Positions 53,665-64,000 of a DNA stretch of 64,000 bases are shown here, in pieces (positions within the stretch are counted from its first letter, which is position 1; the number at the start of each line of letters is the position of its first letter). Under the pieces are notes generated by a model. The model made no database searches. It was not told the origin of the DNA and was given only the letters and a program-made list of their open reading frames with translations. A program made the position numbers and the translations under genes. The stretch covers positions 124,001-188,000 of the forward strand of contig JAEHOE010000050.1 in the NCBI GenBank assembly GCA_016858145.1, written 5' to 3'. Origin of the DNA: Edaphochlamys debaryana. Lineage: Eukaryota > Chlorophyta > Chlorophyceae > Chlamydomonadales.

Positions 53665-56291
53665 TCAGGGCTTGGCGGTCTCGTCGGGCCCGGGGCCGGC
53701 GGGGGTGGTGGAGCCCTGGCCCCCCTCGGGAACTGTACGGCGGAGCTCCTCCGCGGTCTGGGGGGGGAGGGGAGGGGGGAGTGTGGAAGAGGTGAGGGTG
53801 GAAGGGGGAGAGGAGGGGGACGGGGAGAAGGGGAAGGGGGGAGAAGGGGAGTGGGTGCATGGGTGTGGAGCACCACGGGATGGAGCAAGAGATGAGGCAT
53901 ACAGCACCCTGATGCCCAACCCCGACGCAAACCCCCTCACCCAAGCCCAGCCCCTCTCGGTCCCCCACCTCGGGCTGCCCCGGGTTGTTGACCCCCGTGG
54001 CCAGGGTGGTGGCCACCCCCCGAGCCACGTCAGCCACCTTGGAGGCCAGGCGGCCGGGGTGGGAGCTGGGGGGGGGGAGGGGGAAGATGGGGCAGAAGGG
54101 GGAGGGGAATTAGGGGGGAAACGACGTGGAGGCAACGACGTGCTAATGCAGGGAGAGGGAAGAGAAAGGGGGAGAAAAAGGGTGACGGGCAGAGGGGGAG
54201 GGGGAGAGCGAATGTGCCTTACAGCCCAGCAGCCACCCGGAGGGCATGTCGGTGTCCCTCCCTGAGCTCCCCCCTCGTCCACCCCCTTCCACCCCTTCAA
54301 ACCCATCTTCACTCCACTCGTCCACCCCAATCCCCCTTTCTCACCCTCACCAGGAGGGTCCCAATGTTCGCACCACTCGTCACCCCACCCCCCCTTCAAC
54401 AACCCCACCCCCCCGGGTCACCCACTAGCTGTTGAGCACGTTGGTCTCCCCCCCGCTGGAGGGCCGCTCCGGGTCCAGCGCGGAGGCCACGGGGCCGGCG
54501 GGGGCGGAGCGGTCGGAGGCGGAGGTGGTCTTGGGGCCGATGGTGCCGCCCCTGTGAAGGGGAGGGGAAGGGGGGAGGGGAGGGTCGATCCAGTGCCTCC
54601 GTCACCCCAACCCGCCGGTATACCTTCAACATCAACCCCCCCCCCTCACAGGGAGTTGGGGTCGTCCCATGCATTGGCGATGGCGTGGATCTGGCTCTGC
54701 TTGTGGCTGCAGGGGGGGGGGAGGGGGGGGGGGGGGGGGAGGGGTCGTGCCACTGTCCTTGATCACACGGACAGGAGCATCAGCCGTGACCTTTCGTACG
54801 GGCCGTGGGCCGGGTTGAAGCCCAAGCGTGTGGGGTGTAGGGCACCGCAACCCAGGCTTCCCCTCCCCCGGCCCCCGGTCCCGGGCACCGCATGCGGAGC
54901 TCCTTCGCCCCTCGCCCCCCTCCTTTTTCGCACACTCCCTGACTCCCCAGCCCCCTCCCTCAACCCTCCACACACAAACACCCTCCTCACAAGATGTATC
55001 CGCGCGGGGCGTCCGGGTCCGGCTTGACCTCTGTCACCTGCCCCTGCTCGTCCACCTCGCGGAGGGTCATGTCGCCTGGGGGGGTTGGAGGGGCGGGGGG
55101 GGGGAGTTAATGGGTGCAGGGGAGGCAGTTTGGTGGAAGGCCGGGCAGGGACGGCAGACCGAGAGCGGGTGGTGGTGGACTGAGAGAGATGTTGGTCCGA
55201 AAAGGCAAACTCGAGATGTCAGGAATGGGATTGGGACGAAGCTTGCATTGCTTCATCGCAGGCTTCGTCCCAATCCGATTCCTGATATCTCTAGTTTCGG
55301 ACCCACATCTCTTCACGGACTGCTGCTGCTGCTGGTGGTGGTGGGATCACCTCGCGCCCGCCAAAAGGAGCTTCCCTTAGCATTCCCAGGCGTCCCCCTG
55401 CTCCCTTACTCCTCTGCCTCCTCCCCCCTCCCCCCCCTCCCCCCCTCTCCCCCTCCCCCCCCTCTCCCCCTCCCCCTCCCCCCCCCTCTCCCCCTCCCCC
55501 TCCCCCCCCTCTTCCCCCCCCACCCGTGCGGTGCATGCCCGCGAAGAAGCCCCCCTGCACCGCCTCAGAGGCAATGGTGTTGCGCATCTGCTCCGTGACG
55601 GGGGACTCGAACTGGAGGGGGGGAGGGGGTGGGGGAGGGGGGAACGGGAGCTGGGTCACGGCCGAGCAGTGGCCGGCTGGCTGGTGCTGGGTAGTGGGTG
55701 CCCTACTGCCCTGCACGGACACCCATCCCCCGTGCACCGCCGGCCGCGACTGCTGGCTCTGCCGCCGTACCACTATCCTCCCCTTTCCTAGCGTCCGCAC
55801 GCCCCTCATGCAACGGCCGGCCCACGCTCCAAAGTCCACAGTCCAAGCTTCAGATCTGGCTCGGCTCCCGCCCCGCCCCTCATGCGCCAGGCCCCCAAGC
55901 CGCCCCCTCCCCAGACACACCGTGTCCCCCTCCTTGGACATTCCGGCCCGGAGGTTCTCGTCCCGCTGCGGGCGGGAACGGGGGCGCAAGGGATATGGGC
56001 GGGGGGGGGGGGGGCGAGGGAGGCCGGGCTGCCATGCTGCTATCATGCTGTTCCCCCGTTTCGCCACCTCCGCTCCAGAGCCCCGTTCCACCGCAGCACG
56101 CTCCCCACCTGGCCCGGCCCAATCTTTTCGTCCGCAAAGGCAGGGGGCAGCGAGGGCGCGTGCAGCGCGCGCCGCAGCACCGCCCCCCCGAGCGCCGGGA
56201 GCGCGAGGGCGAGGGCGGCAGCGCCCCCCGTTCCTGCACCGCTGGCGGCGGCGGCGGAGGCCAGGCGGAGGCTGAGGGGAGCGCGGCGCAT
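53665..56291 (-). CDS. Unrecognised 257-residue protein with organelle-targeting-like N-terminus
   Basis: Eight exons join with correct phase: 56291-56109, 55965-55921, 55611-55524, 55075-54991, 54706-54650, 54551-54426, 54065-53969 and 53757-53665. The first 40-50 residues are rich in Arg, Ala and Ser and lack acidic residues (MRRAPLSLRLASAAAASGAG), typical of a mitochondrial or chloroplast presequence. The conserved-looking core is hydrophilic: RDENLRAGMSKEGDT, FESPVTEQMRNTIASEAVQG, GFFAGMHRTGDMTLREVDE and HKQSQIHAIANAWDDPNSL. The C-terminal half is disordered-looking (SHPGRLASKVADVARGVAT, then Pro/Gly/Thr). No catalytic motif or transmembrane segment follows the presequence. I do not know the family. 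Intron 3 holds a long hairpin and a 90-bp polypyrimidine tract. Confidence 0.78.
54765..54811 (+). repeat. Dispersed 47-bp element, copy 2
   Basis: 38 of 47 positions match the copy at 31937-31983, same orientation. It lies in intron 4 of the 257-residue protein gene. Confidence 0.7.
55182..55313. ncRNA. Long intronic hairpin (candidate miRNA precursor or MITE)
   Basis: The arms are 55194-55242 and 55262-55303, with a 19-nt loop. The inner 33 bp pair with only three mismatches (AGGAAT[GC]GGATTGGGACGA). A 7-nt bulge follows, then 9 matched bases (GGTCCGAAA), then partial pairing (GAGAGATGT) out to about 55182 and 55313. The shape and size fit algal miRNA precursors, which are often intronic, or a small foldback transposon. 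No sequence shows which. Confidence 0.55.
55426..55515. repeat. Polypyrimidine tract (C/T only), G-rich in the transcript
   Basis: About 90 bp of CCCCTCCCCC-type sequence in intron 3 of the minus-strand gene. The transcribed strand's RNA would be GGGGAGGGGG-like and could form G-quadruplexes. Confidence 0.75.
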
Positions 56292-56901
56292 GGCGGCGGC
56301 GGCGGCAGAGTGCGCGGGGCGCGCGTGCTTTCGGTGGCTGTGACGCAGAGTGCGGCCGAGGCTGTGTGAGCTGGCTAGGGTGCTTGCTGTGTTCGCTACC
56401 TGTGCGCTGTCGTCTGCTGCGGTCTGTGTTATAGCGGCTGTCTCGCAGGGTTGTTGCGGAGGTGGGGAGACTCTGGGAGCATTGCACTCCGCGGCCGCTG
56501 CGCGAGCCCGCGCTAGCGACGTCATGCCGACCCCCCTGAGCTAGCAGCCTCCTTTCCGCGCACCAGAGGCCCGCGGACCTCCTCCAGTCCGCGAGCCTCC
56601 GAGCCTCTCCAGCCTGCCCTCTCCAGCCGGCGCGGCCCGCGTTCGAGCGGCCTGCAGCCCCACGCTGGATTGTCTCGCCCCCGCTACCCCGGCCGCCCCC
56701 TCCCTCCTCCTTCCGCCGATCCCCGCACGTCTCTCTCCCCTCTGCCCTCCACCCAAGCTGCACAGCTGGCTCCCTGCAACGAGACCGCCCTGCCGCACGC
56801 AAGGCGCCTCCCTTGCCTTCCCCCTCCTCCCCCCCCCACCTGCCCCCCTCGCGCCTCACCCCCTCGCGCCTCACGCCCTCACCCCCTCACCCCCTCACGC
56901 C
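56292..56901 (-). other. Short region between two minus-strand genes
   Basis: Promoter of the 257-residue protein gene plus the 3' UTR of the ankyrin gene. Nothing else is supported. Confidence 0.5.
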
Positions 56902-59310
56902 TCACCCCTGATGAACCTCCGGCAGGTCCTCCCCCTCCTCTTCCCCCTCCCCCTCCGCCCCCGGCTCCCCCCCGTCGTCCCCAACGTCCTCCCCCTCCGC
57001 CCCCTCCTCCACCACCTCCACGGATACGCCGCCGCCCGTGCCGTACGACGTGATCAGCTCAAAGATCTCCTGCAGGGGGGTTCAGGGGGCGGGGGAAAGT
57101 TGGTAAGGGGACGTGCCTCTGTCCCTCGCACACCTCCCCTGCCCCCAAACCCCCAAACCCCGCCTAGCATTACTGGGGCAGCGTCATCTCCCTGCCTCTG
57201 TGCTATCCACCCCCCTAGCCCCCCCCCACCCCACCCACCTGGTAGTCCCTTGACAGCGCCTCGTCCAGCGGCGTACGCCCCGCCCTGGCAGGCAGGTAGA
57301 GGGGGTGGGGGGGATGGGAGGGACATACGGTGCGTGTGGGGCAGGTATCTGCACGGCAACCTCCCCCCCGCCCACCCATCCCCTCGCCCACCCGTCCCCC
57401 TGTCTTCCCCTTCCAACCCGAACCCCTCCCCCCCCCCCCTGCCGCCTCACTCGTTGAGCACCGCTGCCGAGGCGCCCTTGTCCATCAGCAGCCGCACAGC
57501 CTGGGGGGGCGGGGGGGGCGGGGGGGGCGGGGAGCAGGGCGACAGGGGCGTACACTCGGTGGGCGGTCACGCCCCCCCTTCCATTGCGGGGCTCCAGGGT
57601 CTCCGCTGCGCAGCCCCGCTGGATGGCCGCGGGGCCGGGGTTGGAGCTGCTCGCCCGCGGTCAACACCATCGTCTGCATACGGTACATGGGCATAGGCCC
57701 TGTGCATCCGCCCCCACGGAGCCCTCCCCGGGAGGCAGGCATCCCCCGAATCCCCTCGCTCATACACCCGCGCCTTCCCTTTGCCTTCCCTCGGAACCCC
57801 ACCCCACCCCACCCCACCCCCGCGCTTCCCTCCCACTTCGGCCCTCCCGCTTGGCCCCCTCCCCCCACCCTCACCCCCCACCCTCACCCCCCACCCCGGC
57901 CGCACCTCCTTGTGGCCGTTGAGGCAGGCCCAGTGCAGGGGCGTGTTGCCCTGCTCGTTCTTGACAGAGGTGGACTGGGGGGGGGGAGGTGGGGGAGGGA
58001 CAGTGAGGGGCGAGGGATGAGGGGCCAAGGATGAGGGGCGGGGGGTGAGGGCCGCGCAGGGAAGGCGGAGGCGGAGGCTGAGGGAGGCGTGGAGGGTACC
58101 GGTCGCGAAGAGCTGCTGTTCTCCTACTAAGGAACATGAAGGAACATGAAGGGGATGGTTCGTCTCCTGAGCGGCGCAACCTCGCCACACCACGCCCCAA
58201 GCCTGGCTGGCCGCGGTAGGCCCGCGCCGTCGCCACCCGCTAGAACGCCGCGTTGCCCTTGCGCCCCGGCCCCACCCCCGCACACACCCCGAGATCGCCA
58301 GGGGCCCCGGCTGCGGCCCCCCTCCCTGCATCTCCCGCGCGCCCTCGGCCCCCACCCGGCCCCAGGGGCCAGGCCATTGCACCAGTACTTGGACCGCCCT
58401 GCCCCGCCCTGCCCTGCCCTGCCCTGCCCTGCCCTGCCCTGCCCCACCCCGCCACGAGGGGCCCTGGCCGCCTCTGCACCAGCGCCCCCGGCCCGCGACC
58501 GCCGTGGCAGCCCCCACTGCTCCGGGGGGGGGGACGGGAGCACCGGGGCTCCACCCCCTCCAGGGTGAGCGAGTGAGCTACATCATTGCCCAAACGTGCC
58601 CTGTTGGCACCTCGGCACAGCCCTCCAGAGCTGTCGCTCCTCTGACTCCCAGCGAGATCTTCCCTGGCTCTCCAGCTCCTGCCCCGCCGACCCCACGCCT
58701 CGAAACCTCGTTTTCGTCCTACAAGCGTTTTCCGGCCGCCTCGCCAAACCCGTCTCAGCAACCTGTCTCCCACGCTTCTGGTTGACCTCTCTGACTCCCC
58801 CTTCCCTCCAGGCCCCTCCCCTGCCCTCCCCTTCCTTGCCCTCCCGCCCCCCCTCAGCCCCCCCCCCCCCCCCAGGCCCCCCTCACCGCCCCCGCCTCCA
58901 GCAGGCGAGCGATGATGTCCTCGTGCCCGTTGGCACACGCCATGTGCAGCGCTGGGGGGGGGGGGGAGAAGAGGGAGGGAGAGGGTGAGAGGGGGAGCGA
59001 GAGGGGCACGAGGCGGTGCACGATTGGGGATAGGGGGTTCCTGGGGATGGGGCCACTGGGAAGGCCAAGGCACACAGCATGGGCAGTATGCCCTTGAGCC
59101 CTCACCCTCCACAGTGGACTCCCACCCGGTTGTGACGCCCGCCTTAAGGGCCCCCAACGCGCCCCCACCTGTCCGACCAGCGCCGTCCAGGCTGTCCACG
59201 GGAACGCCTTGCGTCAGCGCAGCGTGCACGTCCTCCATGTCACCATACCGAGCGCCGTCCACGAGCAGCGACACGAGCTCCGGGTCTACTTCGCCTGCTA
59301 TGCCTGGCAT
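56902..59310 (-). CDS. Small ankyrin-repeat protein with acidic C-terminal tail
   Basis: Six exons give 179 residues: 59310-59169, 58951-58887, 57974-57906, 57500-57451, 57284-57239 and 57069-56902. The N-terminus (PELVSLLVDGARYGDMEDV) leads into ankyrin repeats: GRTALHMACANGHEDIIARL, GNTPLHWACLNGHKEAVRLL and GRTPLDEALSRDYQEIFELI. Each has the TPLH-type turn and is split by an intron near the same place. The last 40 residues are strongly acidic (EVVEEGAEGEDVGDDGGEPG, EEEGEDLPEV). Size and layout resemble yeast Yar1, a chaperone for ribosomal protein Rps3, but generic ankyrin scaffolds look similar, so this is a suggestion only. An in-frame ATG at 59541 would add 77 Arg/Ser-rich residues; I prefer MPGIAGEVDPE as the start. 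Confidence 0.9.
58396..58445 (+). repeat. (GCCCT)n pentanucleotide repeat, about 9 units
   Basis: Nearly perfect GCCCT repeat inside intron 2 of the ankyrin gene. Confidence 0.9.
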
Positions 59311-60526
59311 TTTGAGATTCGGCTCAAGTTGTGTGGGGTTTGAGCTGGTTTGGCGGAGCGACGATTCCGATTGCACGCCTGGGCGCTGCGGTCGCGGTTG
59401 TTTGATGCGGGTTACTGTGAAGCACGTGAATTGGCGAAGTCTAGCGTATGCAGCAGCTCGGCGGCGAGCGGCGACCCTTGCATTGAAGGTGCCGCCAATG
59501 CGATTGGTGCGGCTACACTCGGTGAGTCTCAGTTCCAGCACCCGGGCTTTCAGCAGGTCGTATCAAGCAAGTTTGCAGCTCGGGTTCGTGCGGCAGCCGT
59601 CCGCAGTCCCACGGGCCCCTCCATACACATCCGTGCCTGCGGCCGCCCGCGTCTCGCCTCCCGTTCCTCTCCCGCTCGTCAAGGGCGCGAACCCGTAGCA
59701 TCAACCAACCACTCGAAGGGCGCAGCACCCCACAGCATAACATCCATACACGTAGCAATAACTCCACGCAAGCGACGCAAGCGGTTCGGCCTCCACAGGG
59801 CAAGCCCCGCTCAGCCCCGCCTCCACCGCACGCCTACCCGGCCATCCAGCAGCACCCCGCGACACATCATCCAGTTATGTAGATCTTCCACAACATTAAC
59901 ACGTTACAGAAGCACTGCACTTCGTCATTCAAAGCCATCCTCACCCAAGCAAGCGCAATCCAGCATGCACAGGATAGCGGCGCGCTCGGGCGCGCTGAGC
60001 TTCTTGCGCCATGCGCCATGCCCAGCCGTCACACGGAAACATCACACCGCATGCCACATGCGCGCACCCATATACGTACAAGTAACCTTCAGCAAGCCTG
60101 CAAGTCACAGCGTGGCGTCGGCTTGCCCCTTGAGCAAGCAACCGTCAGCAAGCCTGCGCAAGTCTTCGTCCCACACATGTCACTTCAAGCCCATCTGCCG
60201 AGCCTCCACGGATCCACCTACCCCCCGGCGTCTGATGTCCACCGTAGCTTCTAGCACCCTGCTTCCTGGGCGTACCTGTGCATCCCTCTCGACTGCCGTC
60301 CTTGCGCTGCCCCCTGCCCCTCCCGCCCCATCCATGCCTCTCCTGCGGCCCCGTGTGACTGCCTCATGCCACCCATGCCCGTCCCTGCTGCCCCTCCAGG
60401 CCCAGCCATGTACTGCCTATGCGCCCTCCTGCGGTACCGTCCTGCCTTCCATATCACTTCATTCCTGTTCGCTTCGCACCGCTACCACAGCCCCCTGGCC
60501 GCTGCTCCGCCGCACGGAGCGGCCCC
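59311..60526 (-). other. Region between ankyrin gene and RPxSA protein gene
   Basis: 3' UTR of the upstream minus-strand gene (TGTAA at 59908-59904) and promoter of the ankyrin gene. No gene is supported. Confidence 0.5.
59904..59908 (-). terminator. Candidate poly(A) signal TGTAA
   Basis: TTACA on the plus strand, about 620 nt past the stop at 60527. Confidence 0.4.
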
Positions 60527-63500
60527 TCACCGCGCCTCCCTGCGCCCCGCCCGCGCCGCCGCAATGTCCGCCTCCCGCGCCGCCGCGCTCCCCGGCCGCA
60601 CCCAGCCGCCCATGCCCGCCGCACCCAGGGCCGCGGCGCGCAGCGGCAGGGCGGCCGCGGGCTTAGAGCCAGCCACCAGCGCCCTGCGGGGGGGGGGGGG
60701 GGGTCGTGGGAGGCGTGGGAGCGTGGGGCCAGGGGGGGGGCAGGACGGAGGAGGGGGTCCGTGCTGACCTTTCCTGAAGCCAGGGCTGTGGCCGTGTGCT
60801 TCCCTCAACCCTAATTCACAGCCCTCCACGCCGACGCCCTTCCCCTTTTGCCTTCCCCTAGGGGTCCGTCCCTCCCCCTGCTTGCCTGCACGCGTCCCTG
60901 GACGCCAGGTAGGCCTGGCCCTTGAGGTGGGTGCCCTCCACGCTCGTGTGCCGGGGGAGGAGAGCGGCGGCGGCGGCGGCCGACAGCGGCGCGGGGTCGC
61001 CCCAGCCGCCGCCGCTGCGGGGCGTGCCGCTGCCGGAGCGGGGCGTGCGGGGGGTGCGGGGGGTGGCGGCGGAGAAGGCGGACTGGAGGGCGTGGGTGTG
61101 GGCGTGGGCGGGGCTGTAGCCGTAGGCTGAGGCGGCGGCGCGCACCGCTGCCACGCGCTCCTCGTACAGCATCTGCGAGGGGAGGGGTGGGGGTAGGGAA
61201 TGGCGGGGGTTGGCATGGTGGGACGGGGTGGGGGCGGAGGTTGAGTAGAGCGGGGATTGTAGGGCAGGGTGAGGCGGTGAGGGAGGACTTGGGATCCGTC
61301 GCGAGAAGGGCTTGTCCCCCGGGGTATGTGAGGCTGCAGGAGTGGAGCTGAGTCCCGGTCAAAGCCACAACGTCCCGCTTGCCCTTTGGGATTGGTCGTC
61401 CTGTCTCATTAGGCCACAGAACGCCGCCCCACGCCGGGCACCAATCAATGCCCCGCCTGAACTGTGGCCCGGTGCGCCCCCCTCCCCCCCCCTGACCTGG
61501 TGCATCCAGGCCGAGGGCTGGGCGCAGCCGAAGGCGCCCTCCGCCACCGCCATGGCCTCCTGCAGCTCGTGACGGCCCTGCGGGGGGAGAGGGGGGAGGC
61601 ATGGGGGTGACCTTAGTTAAGTTGGGAGCCGGAGAGAGCGCGCGTCGCCTCCGCCAGGGTACCACATAACGCGCCGCCGGAGTGTCCAGAAGAGAGGGGT
61701 GGCGACAAGGCAGCCAAGGCAGGGGGATGGCGAAGGGCGGGCTGTAGGCTAAGGGCCACCTGCCCTCCGCAGCCACCACATGCAGCGTCGCCTTCCCGCC
61801 CCCCACCCCAACCGCCGCCCCATCTTGCCCTGGCAAGAGCCCCGCCCCCACCCCCATCCCCGCGCCGCAGCCGTCCCATGCACCGACAGCCTCCCGCATC
61901 CACACCCCAACTGCCGAGCCATCCCCCCTCGTCGCCCCCTGCCCCCCACCTGCAGCAGTCGCGTCGCCTCCTGCAGCGCTGGGTCCACCGGGGCAGCGGC
62001 GGGGGGCGGGGGGTCGCGAGCGCCAGAGTCCATCAGCACCTGCGGGCGGGTGGTGGGGGGTGGGTGGGGGTGGGTGGGGGGTGGGGGGTGGGGGGTGGGG
62101 GGTGGGGGGGTGGGGGGTGGGGGACGGGGCGAAGGGAGGCGGGTGGGTGTCTGGTGGGAGGCTCTCTTCTCGCCTGCCCCCTCTGACGCGCACCCCTCAG
62201 TGCGCACCCGTCCGCGGTCCCGACTCCCATGCAACCCCGCCCACCCGTGCGCCCCCCTTGCGCTTCGCTCACCAGATTGACCCGCTCCTCCAGTGGGAGG
62301 CTGAAGGTGCCGGGGTTACCCCCCGCCACAATCCCCGCCACCGCCCGCCCCACGCGCCCCGCCGAGCCCCCCACGGCCCCCAGGCCCACGCCTGCAGCGC
62401 TGAACCCGCCCGTCGCCCGACCCAGCGCCGACGCCAGTCCGCCGTCGGGCACGATCTCAAACGCCGCCGTCGGACTGGCGGCGAGGGCGGCGGCGGCGGC
62501 GGCGATGGCGGCGCCTGGCGGCGGGCCCTGGGCCAGCGCGGCGGCGGAGGGGGAGGAGACGGAGGGGCCGGAGCCGGGGCGGCGGCTGTGGGCGTTGGCG
62601 TGGGTGTGGGTGAAGGAGGGAGAGGCGGGGCGGCCGGCGACGGAGGAGTGGGTGGGGGAGGAGGGGCCGAGGAAGGAGCGGGTGGGGGAGCGGGGCGGGG
62701 AGCCGGGTGGGGCGTTGGGGCTGGGGTGAGGATAGGCGAGGGAGGGCGAGGCGGGGCGGGAGGAGGCGCTGTGGGGCCGTGGGGCCAAGACGGACGCAGA
62801 GCGGGGCCGGGCGGCCGTGCCACTGCCGTCCGATGTGGCGTGACCGGAGCTCGGCCGCATCTGTACGGCAACGGACTGGCGGCAGTCAGCTGTGAAAGAC
62901 ACGGCCGGCGCACGGCCCCTAGACGCCAGGAACGAGCCCCCAGCGGCGGCGGCGGAGGCGGCACCGCCGCCGCTGGCACGACGCGGGAAGACGGCGGACG
63001 CGGGTCGGCGGGACCTGGCGGCAGCGGCAGCGGCTGCCATCGCCGCCGCTGCCTCCTGCTCCGCCGCCGCTGCTGCTGCCACCTCCGCCAGCGCCGCCGC
63101 CGACGGAGGCGCACCAAAGCTCAAGCCCCAGCCGCCGCTGGGCTGCCTGCCGCCGCCGCCCTGGCTCCAAGACACCTGCGGCGCCGTCACAGACCGACCG
63201 CTGCCGCCACCGCTACCTCCCGCTGCTGCCGCCGCCTGCTGTGCTGCCGACGCCCAGTGGCTGCCGTACACCGAGCTCAACCGTCGGCCGTTGATGTCCG
63301 CTTCCCCGTGATCATCGTACCACTCGCTCGGTTCATCGGCAGTCGGCGGCGGCGGCTGTTCGCCCGCGCCTTCACGCCAGGCCCCGCCGCCGCCGCCCGC
63401 GGGGTCAAACGCGCCACCGCAACCGAAGCTGAGCCCACCCGCCGCCGCCAGCTCGGCCTCCGCCGCCGCTACCGCCGCTGCTGCGGCGGCTGCCTCCTCA

Positions 63501-64000
63501 GCGGCGGTGATTCCGACGGCGGAGCGGGGTGTGAGCACCGCCCGGGAGGCCTCCGCCGAGGGGGGCAGGCTGCAGAGCCAGGGCGCAGGGCCTGGAGAGG
63601 TAAAGCTGGGCTCCGCTTCCCCCTCTTCGCCGCCCCATTGCACCTCCTCGCACTCCGACTCTCGAGGCCCGCCGCTGCCTCCGAAGCCACCGGCCGCATG
63701 TCCCGTGTCCGCCCCCCCGGCGCTGGCAGAGGACAGGCTGGGCACGGGGCCCCCTCTTGCGGACCCAGGCCCCGAGGCCGAGGGGTGGGGAGCGGCCGAC
63801 TGAGGTCGCCGGCGGCCGTGGGAGAGGGCAGTGGCTGACACGGACCCGCCCGGGCAGCCGCCTGCTGCCCCCGAGTTGAGACCCGCTGCGGCGAAAGGAT
63901 GAAAGCGTGCGTCCGTGAGGTGGGCGGCGTGCTGGGGAGACTGGACCGGGACCCGGGATTGGGCGGAGGCTGAACTTGGGCGGTGCGCGGCAGCGCGGGC
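60527..64000 (-). CDS. Ala/Ser/Pro-rich protein with repeated RPxSA motifs (5' partial)
   Basis: Minus-strand exons run from the window edge to 62273, then 62039-61950, 61577-61497, 61172-60886 and 60683-60527, about 780 residues so far; the frame is still open at 64000. The long first exon is low-complexity and carries many RP-x-S-A/P motifs (RPQSAAP, RPASAVFPRR, RPRSASV, RPHSASS, RPASPS) and one better-ordered island (EWYDDHGEADINGRRLSSVY). The small exons encode helical sequence (DPALQEATRLLQ, HELQEAMAVAEGAFGCAQPS, MLYEERVAAVRAAASAYGY). The last intron has a GC donor (TGCAG|gcaagc). No catalytic domain is visible. RPxSA motifs occur in many flagellar and microtubule-associated proteins, so an axonemal role is a guess. 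The 592-codon plus-strand frame over the same DNA is its antisense shadow. Confidence 0.72.
62040..62128. repeat. G-rich minisatellite (GGGGGGTG-type), about 90 bp
   Basis: Irregular runs of GGGTGGGG on the plus strand in the first intron of the RPxSA gene (C-rich in its transcript). Likely G-quadruplex-forming on the non-template side. Confidence 0.8.

Noticed and set aside
62060..63838. 592-codon plus-strand open frame
   Set aside because: Antisense to the RPxSA gene. The minus frame has splice-linked downstream exons and runs on to the window edge; the plus frame has none.

Overview
The window looks like nuclear DNA of a core chlorophyte green alga, most likely a Chlamydomonadales (Chlamydomonas/Volvox-like) species. 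The reasons are very GC-rich DNA; genes cut into many short exons by GT-AG introns with a GTGAG donor bias and a notable number of GC-AG introns; Ala/Gly/Gln/Pro-rich linkers in the proteins; TGTAA-type poly(A) signals downstream of several stop codons; and a plant-lineage SnRK1 beta-gamma subunit (CBM plus CBS fusion). There are no prokaryotic operons, tRNA/rRNA genes or CRISPR arrays that I can see.

Layout. 1-744 (+): 3' end of an unrecognised gene. 2173-5206 (-): Ser/Pro/Ala-rich protein. 6099-10263 (+): SNF4/KIN-beta-gamma, 10 exons. 12793-15020 (+): Methyltransf_16-type protein methyltransferase, 6 exons. 16501-16611 (+): short remnant resembling the last RuvC motif of a Fanzor/TnpB nuclease. 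17850-20988 (+): secreted cysteine-rich protein with an NTF2/SnoaL-like middle, 12 exons. 23025-35859 (+): three tandem two-exon MYND-finger paralogues, repeat unit about 4.9 kb, the middle one frameshifted. 36458-38868 (-): a fourth, different MYND protein facing the array. 39970-43037 (-): large low-complexity protein with a His-rich tract and broken frames. 45260-47960 (-): cyclin-box protein. 50467-52862 (-): hypoxanthine-guanine phosphoribosyltransferase, 8 exons. 53665-56291 (-): unrecognised, probably organelle-targeted protein, 8 exons, with a long hairpin in intron 3. 56902-59310 (-): small ankyrin protein, 6 exons. 60527-64000 (-): low-complexity RPxSA protein running off the window.

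The genes do not form one pathway. The array at 23-36 kb is the most distinctive part. Its first exons are diverged (A) or shared (B and C), while the second exons of A and B are identical over about 320 bp, which points to recent gene conversion. Exon boundaries were set by hand from splice consensus and reading-frame continuity. The 5' ends of the genes at 36-39, 39-43 and 45-48 kb are unresolved.
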